NCBI RefSeq assembly: GCF_006874765.1
Contig: NZ_CP040840.1
Coordinates: 1,025,001 to 1,040,000 of the forward strand
DNA: 15,000 nt
Direction: 5' to 3'
DNA from: Leptospira weilii
GTDB lineage: Bacteria > Spirochaetota > Leptospiria > Leptospirales > Leptospiraceae
The notes below the pieces were generated by a model. The model did no database searches and had not been told where the DNA came from. It worked only from the letters and a program-made list of their open reading frames with translations. Below, piece by piece: positions 1 to 15,000 of this stretch (its first letter is position 1; every line of letters starts with the position of its first letter). The position numbers and the translations under genes were made by a program.

Positions 1-2152
<2,152 letters not shown>

Positions 2153-2165
2153 GAGCGGGGACAAA

Positions 2166-2855
<690 letters not shown>

Positions 2856-2860
2856 GAATT

Positions 2861-4084
<1,224 letters not shown>

Positions 4085-4095
4085 GAGGAAGAAGA

Positions 4096-4575
<480 letters not shown>

Positions 4576-4607
4576 AACGACAATCGTTACTTAAAAACAT
4601 TGGAAAG

Positions 4608-4645
4608 TTCCATGTCGCTTCGAAAGAAGGACATGGAATTTTTTT
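4608..4645 (+). terminator. Intrinsic terminator of the act operon
   Basis: TTCCATGTC at 4608-4616 pairs perfectly with GACATGGAA at 4630-4638. The stem continues after one bulged G as CTTC/GAAG closed by a GAAA tetraloop (4622-4625), and seven T follow at 4639-4645. This is a textbook rho-independent terminator 33 bases past the lipoprotein stop. Confidence 0.92.
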
Positions 4646-4673
4646 GTCCGTTCCGGTTTTGAAGAATTTGGAA

Positions 4674-4832
4674 CTTGTCCCAAAACTGAAGAATGTAGGA
4701 ACTCCAACGGAGTTGAACAACAATAGAATCGATTCGAAGGCCGATCAATAAGACTAAGGGACGTAATCTGTAGGAACTCCTTCGTTTTGTGAAAAATTTG
4801 CGATGATATTTTTATCAAAGTTTTGGGACAAG
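4674..4832. repeat. MITE-like element with 14-bp terminal inverted repeats
   Basis: CTTGTCCCAAAACT at 4674-4687 is the exact reverse complement of AGTTTTGGGACAAG at 4819-4832. Inside are two direct copies of TGTAGGAACTCC (4694-4705 and 4769-4780); the first also forms a small hairpin, AACTCC (4700-4705) with GGAGTT (4709-4714). No open reading frame in the element looks like a gene. The words resemble ones I associate with dispersed intergenic repeats in pathogenic Leptospira, which is recollection and not a search result. Confidence 0.6.
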
Positions 4833-5072
4833 GATTAAACGGACAAAAGTCCAAAGAAAGAGAGAACCACATATTTCGAATATTAGAGATTTGTTGTAAA
4901 TATCCGGTGCTATGATTTTCGAAAGTTCAAGATCTTGTTAAAATCGGATTTGTCAATTAGTGATAAATAATTTAAATAAATATCATTTGTATTTTAAGTT
5001 ACTTTTCATTCCTATGGCCTTTAAAAGATCAAAGGCTTTGTTCGGTTCTTAAGCAAGGGGTAATTTTGTAGA
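4833..5072 (+). other. Gene-free AT-rich leader upstream of the lipoprotein gene
   Basis: No coding region or stable hairpin was seen. The DNA becomes very AT-rich from about 4930. A weak promoter candidate is TTGTCA at 4950-4955 with TAAATA at 4973-4978 (17-base spacer), which would leave a leader of about 90 bases before the ATG at 5073. AAGGGG at 5055-5060 is a somewhat distant ribosome site. Confidence 0.3.
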
Positions 5073-5897
5073 ATGAATAAATTGGTACTGAAAATTTTAA
5101 TGGTTGCGTTAATTTTGATTCTTGTGACCACCGGATGTAGCGCACGTTATTACTTGAGCGAATTTCCTATAACCGGAAGTGTTCATTTAGAAAGAAAGGC
5201 GAAAATCGCCTATATAGGATTTAGATCGTTTAACACCGAGTCTTCGCGTTCCGGTCGTGTAACCACTTATACGGCAAAGTTGACTTATGAGGAACGTACG
5301 ATTCCAAGATTGGAAAACGGCGTTTTTATCGATGAGCTGAAAAGTAACGGATTTAGAACGGATATTCCTTCCAATAAGGTGCAAGCTTTCGCAATGGAAT
5401 ATTTGGACGTCGTAAAATCGAGCGGAGCACTGGAACTTTCTAAACTGATCGACGTGGAAAAGGAGAACGGCGGAGTAAGCGTGTTTAAATTAAAAAATTA
5501 TCCGGTGGATTATTTTGTGGTCGGAGTTCACGGGCCCGCTTTCGCTAAACCTTCCGGCGCCGGGGACATCTTTTTGACGGCAATAACGGGATTCTTTTCG
5601 ATGGCCACTTTTGGATTGCTTCCGGCCTATATGTCCAATCAGGCGAATACCGAAATCAAAATAGTTGATAAAAACTTAAACTTTGTGAATCGATTTGCTT
5701 ACGACAATACTTACACTTCACTCCGAACAATTTGGATTTCTCCAAGACCCGATCATTGTATTTTGGGTAAGTGTTTGTTTCTCAATACGGGTTCGCCACC
5801 CGGCTTTGTTTACTCCGGAATGGGCCCGAAGATTGAAGAAGACGTTTTAAATTCCATTCAGACCGGGCGAACTCCGGTTTCGGCTTCTTCCAACTAA
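5073..5897 (+). CDS. Lipoprotein, paralogue of the one at 9075, 5' of a TonB-dependent receptor
   Basis: A 274-aa predicted lipoprotein: signal peptide of 21 residues ending LVTTGC, with Cys22 as the likely lipidated residue. I do not recognise a named family. It aligns by eye along its whole length with the lipoprotein at 9075-9938: KIAYIGFR (44-51), YTAKLTYEERTI, GFRTDIPSNKVQAF, YLDVVKSSGALEL, a VVGVHGPAF segment, a hydrophobic stretch FFSMATFGLLPAY near residue 180, TEIKIVDKNLN, and a CxxxxC pair at Cys229/Cys234. The conserved hydrophobic stretch could be a buried strand or a membrane contact. It lies 230 bases upstream of the receptor gene. Function is unknown; a surface or periplasmic partner of the receptor is an inference from context only. 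Confidence 0.82.
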   Translation: MNKLVLKILMVALILILVTTGCSARYYLSEFPITGSVHLERKAKIAYIGFRSFNTESSRSGRVTTYTAKLTYEERTIPRLENGVFIDELKSNGFRTDIPSNKVQAFAMEYLDVVKSSGALELSKLIDVEKENGGVSVFKLKNYPVDYFVVGVHGPAFAKPSGAGDIFLTAITGFFSMATFGLLPAYMSNQANTEIKIVDKNLNFVNRFAYDNTYTSLRTIWISPRPDHCILGKCLFLNTGSPPGFVYSGMGPKIEEDVLNSIQTGRTPVSASSN

Positions 5898-6045
5898 GAA
5901 CTGTTAATCCGAGAACGCGTAATGCCGATTGAAATGGAATTCCGTGTCTCACGTTCTTCTACTATTCGGAAAATAGAATATCAGAATGTTCTTTTGCGGA
6001 CGAAGGTGCTGCAATTCTTTCCAAAAGGTTCCCCTTGACGGATTT

Positions 6046-6066
6046 AAATTTCTCCGAAAGAAATTT
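6046..6066. promoter_or_regulatory. 8-bp inverted repeat upstream of the receptor gene
   Basis: AAATTTCT (6046-6053) and AGAAATTT (6059-6066) are perfect reverse complements around CCGAA. The repeat lies about 60 bases before the receptor ATG and just upstream of a -10-like TATAAT at 6082-6087, for which no well-spaced -35 was found. Position and symmetry fit an operator, but it matches no regulator site that I know. Confidence 0.35.
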
Positions 6067-6127
6067 CTAAAAACATCATATTATAATTTGATAGATAAGA
6101 ATAATCCATCGATGGAAAGTTCGCGTA

Positions 6128-8965
6128 ATGTATTCGGTCCAAACGGCTATGTTTGCAAACAGAAGTCGATTTTTTTTGGGGAATCGAAATGGCTTTCAAA
6201 AAAACCTATTTTTAGCTTTTTCCGCGTTATTCTCCTTTGTTTTTGCAGGAACTCTTTGGGCGAAGGCGACTCTTCGTTTGAAGGTATTTGCGAATTCGAA
6301 ATCGGACCCTCCGTCGGAAATTTGGATCCGAGGGAACGGATATTCAAAAGTTTTTTCGTTTTCCGACAAGTCGGAACTTACGGTCGATCTGAAGGAACAA
6401 GGAGTCTACGACGTCATTGTTACCTATCAAAGCGGGAATATGGAACAAAAGTCCGTAACTGTGGATTCCGACGGGAAGAATCTTGAGTTCGTACAAAAAC
6501 AAAAGGTAGTCAACGGAATTAACGTCGTAGGAAAAAAACCGGATTCTCCCCCGAATTACGTTCTGAGTCAGGAAGACGCAATTCGAATGCCGGGAGGATT
6601 CGGGGACGCGCTCAAAGCGGTTCAGTCTATGCCCGGAATTTCTCCTATGTTTCAAATGTATACCGGATCGAGTTTTCAATCGGCGATTCAGACATTCGGT
6701 CAAAGTACGAATCAGAATAAACCGGATAAACCGAATAGCGAAAAAGGATTTTTAGTGATGCGCGGTGCGGGAACGCGGGCCAATCAATTTTATTTCAACG
6801 GTTTTCCGGTGAGTTATCCGTTTCACGCGGACGGTTTGACATCGGTGATCAATAACAACGCGATCCGATCCTTGGAATTGTATATGGGTTCCTATTCCGC
6901 AAGATACGGATTTGCAACGGGAGGGATCGTTAATATAGAAGGGTTTCAAAAAAGGGATTCCAATCTGTCCGTCGCACACTTGAACGCTTTTCTTACGGAT
7001 ATATACGCATATCGTAATATTACAAAAGACTTAAATGTTTCCGTTTCTGGAAAAAAATATTATCCCAACGTGATTTTCGGAAGGGTTCCGAACCTGATTC
7101 CTACGGAAACGTTCATGTCCGACTACAACGATTACCAGGCGAGAGTCGGTTGGGATGTGAACGAGTATCATACCATTTCCGTTCAGACCTTCGGAGCCAA
7201 GGATAAGAGATATCCGTTTAAAGAACTCAGCCAATACAATCCGAAAGAAATCGCGCAGTCCTTCGGCAATCCTCCCTCCGCTACCGAGGGGATTCGGCTC
7301 GATCGTATCTTTCGAACGGACGGGATTCAGCACGTATGGAAACCGAAGGATTCGATCACGAACACGTTCAACGTATCCAGAAATTACTTTAATGAAGTCA
7401 CCGAGACCGGTATGGATACCTTGGTGACCGATATTAAAAAAATCGGATATCCGCCTTCTTTATACCAAAGGGTGCATACCATTCGGAACGAATATTTCAA
7501 CGATTTAAAACAGGTTGAAAACGTTTCGGAAATCGATCTTCTAAAACGAAATTGGAAGATCGTATTCGGAGGTCAGTATAGAGAGGTCAATGCGGGTTAT
7601 AAGGGAAAGGTGACTCAACTGAGCCTAGATCCCGCTTTGGAATTTTTGCAAAAGCAGTATTTGAATTCTCCCGAGGCAAGAGAGGTGTTGGAAGGGGGCT
7701 CCGCTAGGACGAGACAGATCGGTTATTTTTTCGAAAATCGGATCAAGTTCAAAGATTTTAACCTGAATCTAGGCGTGAGAAGGGAATACTACGATAAATC
7801 GGGAGAATGGAAAACATCTCCGCGTGTAGGTCTCAGCAAAGAGATCGCTTATACACAATCCAGAATTTTCGCGGGGTATGGAAAACATTTTCAAGCGCCT
7901 GCGGACGTTAGTCGTTATTCAAGAAGAACGGGGAATCCGAGTTTAAAGATGGAAGAATCGGATCACGCGGAGATCGGGTGGGATCAAAAAATCGGCAATC
8001 TTTGGAACGTTAAAATAGAAGGATATCAAAATACGTTCTCTAATCTTTCCGTTGCCGATCCGTTTATTATGGATCCGTATTCCCTAAACAGGGATTTGCG
8101 TCGGGAAGCCTTGGACCCTTCCGCCGATCCTTCTCTATTCAGAAGTAGTAATTTACATTATTCCAATTCGATGACCGGTTATTCAAGAGGGATCGAAGTT
8201 TTTATCAAAAAAGAAGCTTCTGCGGAATCCGGATTTTACGGATGGTTGTCTTATACCAAATCGGTGACAAAAAGAAACCGTCATATGCCCGAACTCACCA
8301 ATCAGGAATACAATTCATGGTTAGCGCAAAGCAATTCAAAGGATCTTGTTCACCAAGAAAGCACGGATCAATACTACGCGAATTTTTACAGAGACGGAAG
8401 CTACGACGTTCTTTTTAAAAATTCCAAAGACGAGCTGTACGATCTGGACAGAACTCACATTTTCAATGTTGTCCTAGGCTGGAAATTCGGAGAAAAAGCG
8501 CAAATCGGACTCAAGGGGACTTACTTAACGAATTACGCATATACGCCCGTCTCGGGATCCAAGAGCATGACTCTGAATCAAAGTATATCGGATTTGTTTC
8601 CCGATCTACCGATACCGCCTTCGACTGCGCCTTCAAGTGGCGATAGTTCCACTTTGCTTCCCTTTTATCAATCCGTATATTCGGATATGCGTCGATCGGC
8701 AAGACTGCCTCACTATCACCAATTCGATCTAAGATTCGATCGTTTTATTCCCACGAGCTGGGGAAGAATGACCGCGTATTTCGAACTCGTAAACATAACC
8801 GGAAGTAGGATTGCCGTGAGTGCGGACACATTCAATCCTATTTTTCCGTTTGTGTCGGGCAGAAATCCTGAAACTCAATATATTTATTTGAACGGAATGC
8901 AGTCCTTAAAAACCGATAAGAATAAAATTCCTTATATGAATTTCGGAATTGAGTTTAGGTTTTGA
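6128..8965 (+). CDS. TonB-dependent outer-membrane receptor with extra N-terminal domain
   Basis: A 945-aa outer-membrane protein. Residues 27-47 are the hydrophobic signal core ending in AKA, with cleavage likely after Ala47. Residues 48-124 form a small all-beta-looking domain of the carboxypeptidase-regulatory or transthyretin-like type (LRLKVFANS...[10 protein letters not shown]...VTVDSDGK). The plug begins near GINVVGKKP (130-138) and includes [41 protein letters not shown] and [21 protein letters not shown], all classical plug motifs. The remainder has aromatic-rich beta-barrel strands and ends in IEFRF, a terminal-Phe barrel signal. It should import a scarce substrate using TonB energy; the substrate cannot be read from sequence. 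ATG 6128 has GGAAAG at 6114-6119, while ATG 6149 and TTG 6176 are alternatives giving shorter n-regions. A T8G4 run lies at 6170-6181 within the leader codons. Confidence 0.92.
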   Translation: MYSVQTAMFANRSRFFLGNRNGFQKNLFLAFSALFSFVFAGTLWAKATLRLKVFANSKSDPPSEIWIRGNGYSKVFSFSDKSELTVDLKEQGVYDVIVTYQSGNMEQKSVTVDSDGKNLEFVQKQKVVNGINVVGKKPDSPPNYVLSQEDAIRMPGGFGDALKAVQSMPGISPMFQMYTGSSFQSAIQTFGQSTNQNKPDKPNSEKGFLVMRGAGTRANQFYFNGFPVSYPFHADGLTSVINNNAIRSLELYMGSYSARYGFATGGIVNIEGFQKRDSNLSVAHLNAFLTDIYAYRNITKDLNVSVSGKKYYPNVIFGRVPNLIPTETFMSDYNDYQARVGWDVNEYHTISVQTFGAKDKRYPFKELSQYNPKEIAQSFGNPPSATEGIRLDRIFRTDGIQHVWKPKDSITNTFNVSRNYFNEVTETGMDTLVTDIKKIGYPPSLYQRVHTIRNEYFNDLKQVENVSEIDLLKRNWKIVFGGQYREVNAGYKGKVTQLSLDPALEFLQKQYLNSPEAREVLEGGSARTRQIGYFFENRIKFKDFNLNLGVRREYYDKSGEWKTSPRVGLSKEIAYTQSRIFAGYGKHFQAPADVSRYSRRTGNPSLKMEESDHAEIGWDQKIGNLWNVKIEGYQNTFSNLSVADPFIMDPYSLNRDLRREALDPSADPSLFRSSNLHYSNSMTGYSRGIEVFIKKEASAESGFYGWLSYTKSVTKRNRHMPELTNQEYNSWLAQSNSKDLVHQESTDQYYANFYRDGSYDVLFKNSKDELYDLDRTHIFNVVLGWKFGEKAQIGLKGTYLTNYAYTPVSGSKSMTLNQSISDLFPDLPIPPSTAPSSGDSSTLLPFYQSVYSDMRRSARLPHYHQFDLRFDRFIPTSWGRMTAYFELVNITGSRIAVSADTFNPIFPFVSGRNPETQYIYLNGMQSLKTDKNKIPYMNFGIEFRF

Positions 8966-8988
8966 CGAACGTTTTTCCGAAGTACTAA

Positions 8989-9014
8989 AGGAATGGTGTC
9001 GTTTCCTATTTTTT
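8989..9014 (+). terminator. Weak intrinsic terminator after the receptor gene
   Basis: AGGAA (8989-8993) pairs with TTCCT (9003-9007) over a 9-base loop, followed by A and six T (9009-9014). The stem is short, so it may be only partly effective and allow read-through into the following lipoprotein gene. Confidence 0.4.
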
Positions 9015-9030
9015 CTTTCCGAACGTATTT

Positions 9031-9059
9031 GATTCTTCTTTTTGATTGCAAGAAGAATC
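9031..9059 (+). promoter_or_regulatory. 10-bp hairpin just upstream of the lipoprotein ribosome site
   Basis: GATTCTTCTT (9031-9040) and AAGAAGAATC (9050-9059) are perfect reverse complements with a 9-base loop. It ends 4 bases before the AGGAG (9064-9068) ribosome site of the gene at 9075 and has no T-run on its + strand side. It could be an mRNA processing or translation-control hairpin, or a DNA operator. Confidence 0.4.
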
Positions 9060-9074
9060 CTTTAGGAGAATTTA

Positions 9075-9927
<853 letters not shown>

Positions 9928-9938
<11 letters not shown>

Positions 9939-9951
9939 TATGATTTGCGGA
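9928..9951. terminator. Hairpin at the convergent gene ends
   Basis: TCCGCAAAT (9928-9936) pairs with ATTTGCGGA (9943-9951) over a 6-base loop; the stem overlaps the TGA stop at 9936-9938. Six T follow only after 12 bases, at 9964-9969, so it is not a classical terminator. It sits between a + strand gene ending at 9938 and a - strand gene ending at 10053 and may act on the + strand transcript. Confidence 0.4.
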
Positions 9952-10052
9952 GAATGCGATGTCTTTTTTCGCGTTTCCATTTGTGGTTTGAGACAAGAGT
10001 AATTTGTCACGATAGGCAAAATAGGGATCTATTTGTAAATTCTGAACGAGCT

Positions 10053-11062
<1,010 letters not shown>

Positions 11063-11073
11063 GATTCCATTCA

Positions 11074-11129
<56 letters not shown>

Positions 11130-11134
11130 GTGAG

Positions 11135-11180
<46 letters not shown>

Positions 11181-11216
11181 TCAGTTCGGATTTCGAGCAT
11201 TCGAGTCGTGCCGCCC

Positions 11217-11917
<701 letters not shown>

Positions 11918-12130
11918 TCCAACAAGAAAAACTTTCCGTGATCTTTATTCTCTCGAGTACTTCAAATCCTCTTTCGGGTCGATTTTAAAGAATTCTTCGT
12001 CGAACGAGGCTCTATCTATTTTTTTTAATGTTTTGAAAATGATTTTTGTAGGACTCATACTACGTACGGATTGTAGAGAACTTTAAGAAGTTCGTATAAC
12101 TTTCGTTAGACTACATGACTCAAAAATTTT

Positions 12131-12760
12131 ATGACTAAACAAATAGCAGTAATATTCTTTTTTGTTCTTATTAATTGTAATAATTATTCGAAGATTAATT
12201 TTTATGTAGATTCTTTTCAAAAACCTTTTATCGAGGACTATTTCAATAAATCGAAGATTTCTTTTTCCGATACGGAGGGAATTATTTCCATAGAAAAGAA
12301 TCGCTATAGCGAGTTGAAAATTAAAAAATTACTAATAATTCAACTCAAACGCATAGAACTTTGTGTTGAGAATATCAGAAATATTCAAACTACGAAAGCT
12401 TTGAACGGTTCATTTTACAAAAAACAATTATTATCTTTAAATACAGACGGTTCTTATAAAATCTCCGAAGCTTCTGGATCGAGACTTGTGTTTGATCCGG
12501 AACATCCAGATGCTATTGGGAAAGGGTCTAAAAAAGGTTATGTAGAATTTCCTAATATTATTTTAGAGGAAGAATTATTTCTGCTTAAAAGTAACATTTC
12601 GTTATACAATTCCTTGGCTCTGTTTCTCGGCAAAGAAAAAAATGTAATAATCCACGAAGAGAACTTTGATAGCTATATATCGGTTTTTAATTTAACGCAC
12701 AAAAAAAATTATGATGAAGCAATTTTACAATTAGAAACTTTGAAATTGAAAAGATATTGA
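12131..12760 (+). CDS. Lipoprotein with a FlgC-like flagellar-rod domain
   Basis: A 209-aa predicted lipoprotein: a 15-residue signal MTKQIAVIFFFVLIN ahead of Cys16, a relaxed lipobox. Residues about 72-99 (RIELCVENIRNIQTTKALNG, FYKKQ) follow the FlgC N-terminal rod motif (RMNVIAENLANANTTRTPEGGPYRRK type). Residues 118-142 (RLVFDPEHPDA, then KKGYVEFPN) follow the FlgC C-terminal motif, with the GxKKGYVEYPN wording I recall from spirochaete FlgC. The helix EEELFLLKSNISLYNSLALF then corresponds to the SRAYEAN helix, much altered. An N-terminal extension of about 50 residues and a different C-terminal tail (about 172-209) are not FlgC-like. No Shine-Dalgarno sequence is apparent, and a GAACTT/AAGTTC hairpin lies at 12078-12093. 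The gene is AT-rich: 12301-12360 has 17 G+C of 60. It is probably not a working rod subunit; its role is unknown. Confidence 0.72.
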   Translation: MTKQIAVIFFFVLINCNNYSKINFYVDSFQKPFIEDYFNKSKISFSDTEGIISIEKNRYSELKIKKLLIIQLKRIELCVENIRNIQTTKALNGSFYKKQLLSLNTDGSYKISEASGSRLVFDPEHPDAIGKGSKKGYVEFPNIILEEELFLLKSNISLYNSLALFLGKEKNVIIHEENFDSYISVFNLTHKKNYDEAILQLETLKLKRY

Positions 12761-12762
12761 GT

Positions 12763-13063
12763 AACGTGAGTTCGGTATAACAAAGTGCGAAATCGATTTT
12801 ATGTTGTGACCTGGCTGCCGATCCATAGAGAGGCAGCCGCTGAGTTATGCCGATCCATAGAGAGGCAGCCGCTGAGTTATGCCGATCCATAGAGAGGCAG
12901 CCGCTGAGTTATGCCGATCCATAGAGAGGCAGCCGCTGAGTTATGCCGATCCATAGAGAGGCAGCCGCTGAGTTATGCCGATCCATAGAGAGGCATTCGC
13001 TGAGTTAACGCGATTCATAGGGAATCGTTGCACTTTAGTTTCTTATTCGTTCAAACTCACGTT
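12763..13063. repeat. Inverted repeat bracketing the tandem array
   Basis: AACGTGAGTT at 12763-12772 is the exact reverse complement of AACTCACGTT at 13054-13063. The left arm begins 3 bases after the stop of the FlgC-like gene. The roughly 300-base interval contains the 32-bp tandem array and no credible gene. It may be a small non-autonomous element into which the array expanded. Confidence 0.45.
12818..13009. repeat. 32-bp tandem repeat array (VNTR type)
   Basis: Five perfect consecutive copies of a 32-base unit begin with CCGATCCATAGAGAGG at 12818, 12850, 12882, 12914 and 12946. A sixth variant copy at 12978 has ATTCG instead of AGCCG, and a decayed seventh (GCGATTCATAGGGAATCG) extends to about 13031. 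Each unit can fold TGCC against GGCA; at the left edge this grows to GGCTGCC/GGCAGCC. There are no unique spacers, so it is not CRISPR. The unit length is not a multiple of three, which argues against coding. The near-identity of the copies suggests recent expansion and variable copy number. Confidence 0.95.
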
Positions 13064-13358
13064 GAGTAATGTCGTCTAAGTTCTTCTCCTCGCTTCGTTC
13101 GAGGATTGCTAATACGACTCTCACTTCGGGCAAAAGTCCATTCGCTTGTCGCTCTGTTTGCGATTGCTCACTACTCATCTCTATCAAATAGAGTACCGCC
13201 AATTCTACACAAATCCGCGTTTCAAGGCGGAATTTTGGGAATTCTATTATACAGAGAGATGAGTAAAGCGTTATTTACGCTGTTTTTAAAACGGAGACGC
13301 TTCGCATGCGAATATTTATGATAAAAGAATAACGTTGCCCGAAGCGTGTATCTAGAAC
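13064..13358. other. Gene-free repeat-rich spacer
   Basis: No convincing gene was seen. The stretch has several inverted repeats, including TTCGCATGCGAA, a perfect 12-base palindrome at 13301-13312, and ACGCTTCG (13298-13305) matched by CGAAGCGT (13340-13347). None has a T-run placed to terminate the - strand gene ending at 13359. It looks like decayed mobile or dispersed intergenic DNA. Confidence 0.45.
13172..13265. repeat. 94-base element with 11-bp inverted ends
   Basis: TACTCATCTCT (13172-13182) is the exact reverse complement of AGAGATGAGTA (13255-13265). A CCGCC with a downstream GGCGG lies inside. The length and ends are compatible with a short MITE-like repeat, but no target duplication was identified. 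Confidence 0.45.

Positions 13359-15000
<1,642 letters not shown>

Noticed and set aside
4591..4872. 93-codon - strand open frame after the act operon
   Set aside because: It runs through the terminator hairpin and the inverted-repeat element and has no ribosome site or recognisable composition.
6075..6112. Fur or PerR operator upstream of the receptor
   Set aside because: TTATAAT at 6081-6087 gives only one half-site; the second half does not match in spacing or sequence.
6188..6214. ATG preceded by GGGGAA as an alternative receptor start
   Set aside because: This ATG is in another frame and meets a stop after eight codons; the receptor frame itself is intact through the signal peptide.
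5986..6486. 166-codon open frame overlapping the receptor start
   Set aside because: It is out of frame with the receptor, lacks a signal or domain, and the receptor frame has the signal peptide and plug motifs.
12687..12890. 67-codon open frame on the - strand over the tandem array
   Set aside because: It is produced by the repeated unit itself, overlaps the end of the FlgC-like gene, and the unit length is not a multiple of three.
12818..13031. CRISPR array
   Set aside because: The 32-base units are directly abutting with no unique spacers between them and there are no cas genes nearby; it is a tandem repeat.
13106..13321. 71-codon open frame on the + strand starting with TTG
   Set aside because: It lies wholly in repeat-rich DNA, includes an inverted-repeat element, has no ribosome site and shows no protein-like domain; I recall similar frames being annotated from dispersed Leptospira repeats.

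Overview
The window most resembles a chromosomal segment of Leptospira from the pathogen-containing clade. The evidence is spirochaete-style lipoprotein signal peptides with relaxed lipoboxes, an alternative complex III respiratory cluster as used by strictly aerobic leptospires, and short inverted-repeat elements (TGTAGGAACTCC and TTTTGGGACAAG words) of the kind I associate with Leptospira intergenic DNA. G+C is high for that genus in the respiratory genes: positions 901-960 hold 32 G+C of 60. I cannot name the species.

Region 1 (1-4645): the 3' end of actB, then actC, actD, actE, actF and a small lipoprotein gene, all on the + strand with overlaps or gaps of at most 19 bases. The unit closes with a strong intrinsic terminator at 4608-4645. 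The Act proteins together form alternative complex III, a membrane quinol:electron-acceptor oxidoreductase that replaces the bc1 complex. No cytochrome oxidase genes follow inside the window.

Region 2 (4646-9970): about 430 bases of gene-free, repeat-bearing DNA, then three + strand envelope genes. A TonB-dependent outer-membrane receptor (945 aa) is flanked by two lipoproteins that are paralogues of each other. The arrangement suggests an uptake or surface locus of unknown substrate. Several perfect inverted repeats lie in its intergenic gaps.

Region 3 (10053-11917): a translationally coupled two-gene unit on the - strand (a lipoprotein, then a cytoplasmic protein of unknown function), divergent from a 228-aa cytoplasmic protein of unknown function on the + strand.

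Region 4 (11918-13358): an AT-rich, compositionally foreign-looking gene encoding a lipoprotein whose middle strongly resembles the flagellar rod protein FlgC. It is followed by about 600 gene-free bases carrying a 32-bp tandem array of five perfect copies, a sixth variant and a degenerate seventh, bracketed by a 10-bp inverted repeat, and then further inverted-repeat DNA. I consider the lipidated FlgC-like protein next to the tandem array the most unusual part of the window.

Region 5 (13359-15000): a - strand gene of unknown function that runs off the right edge.
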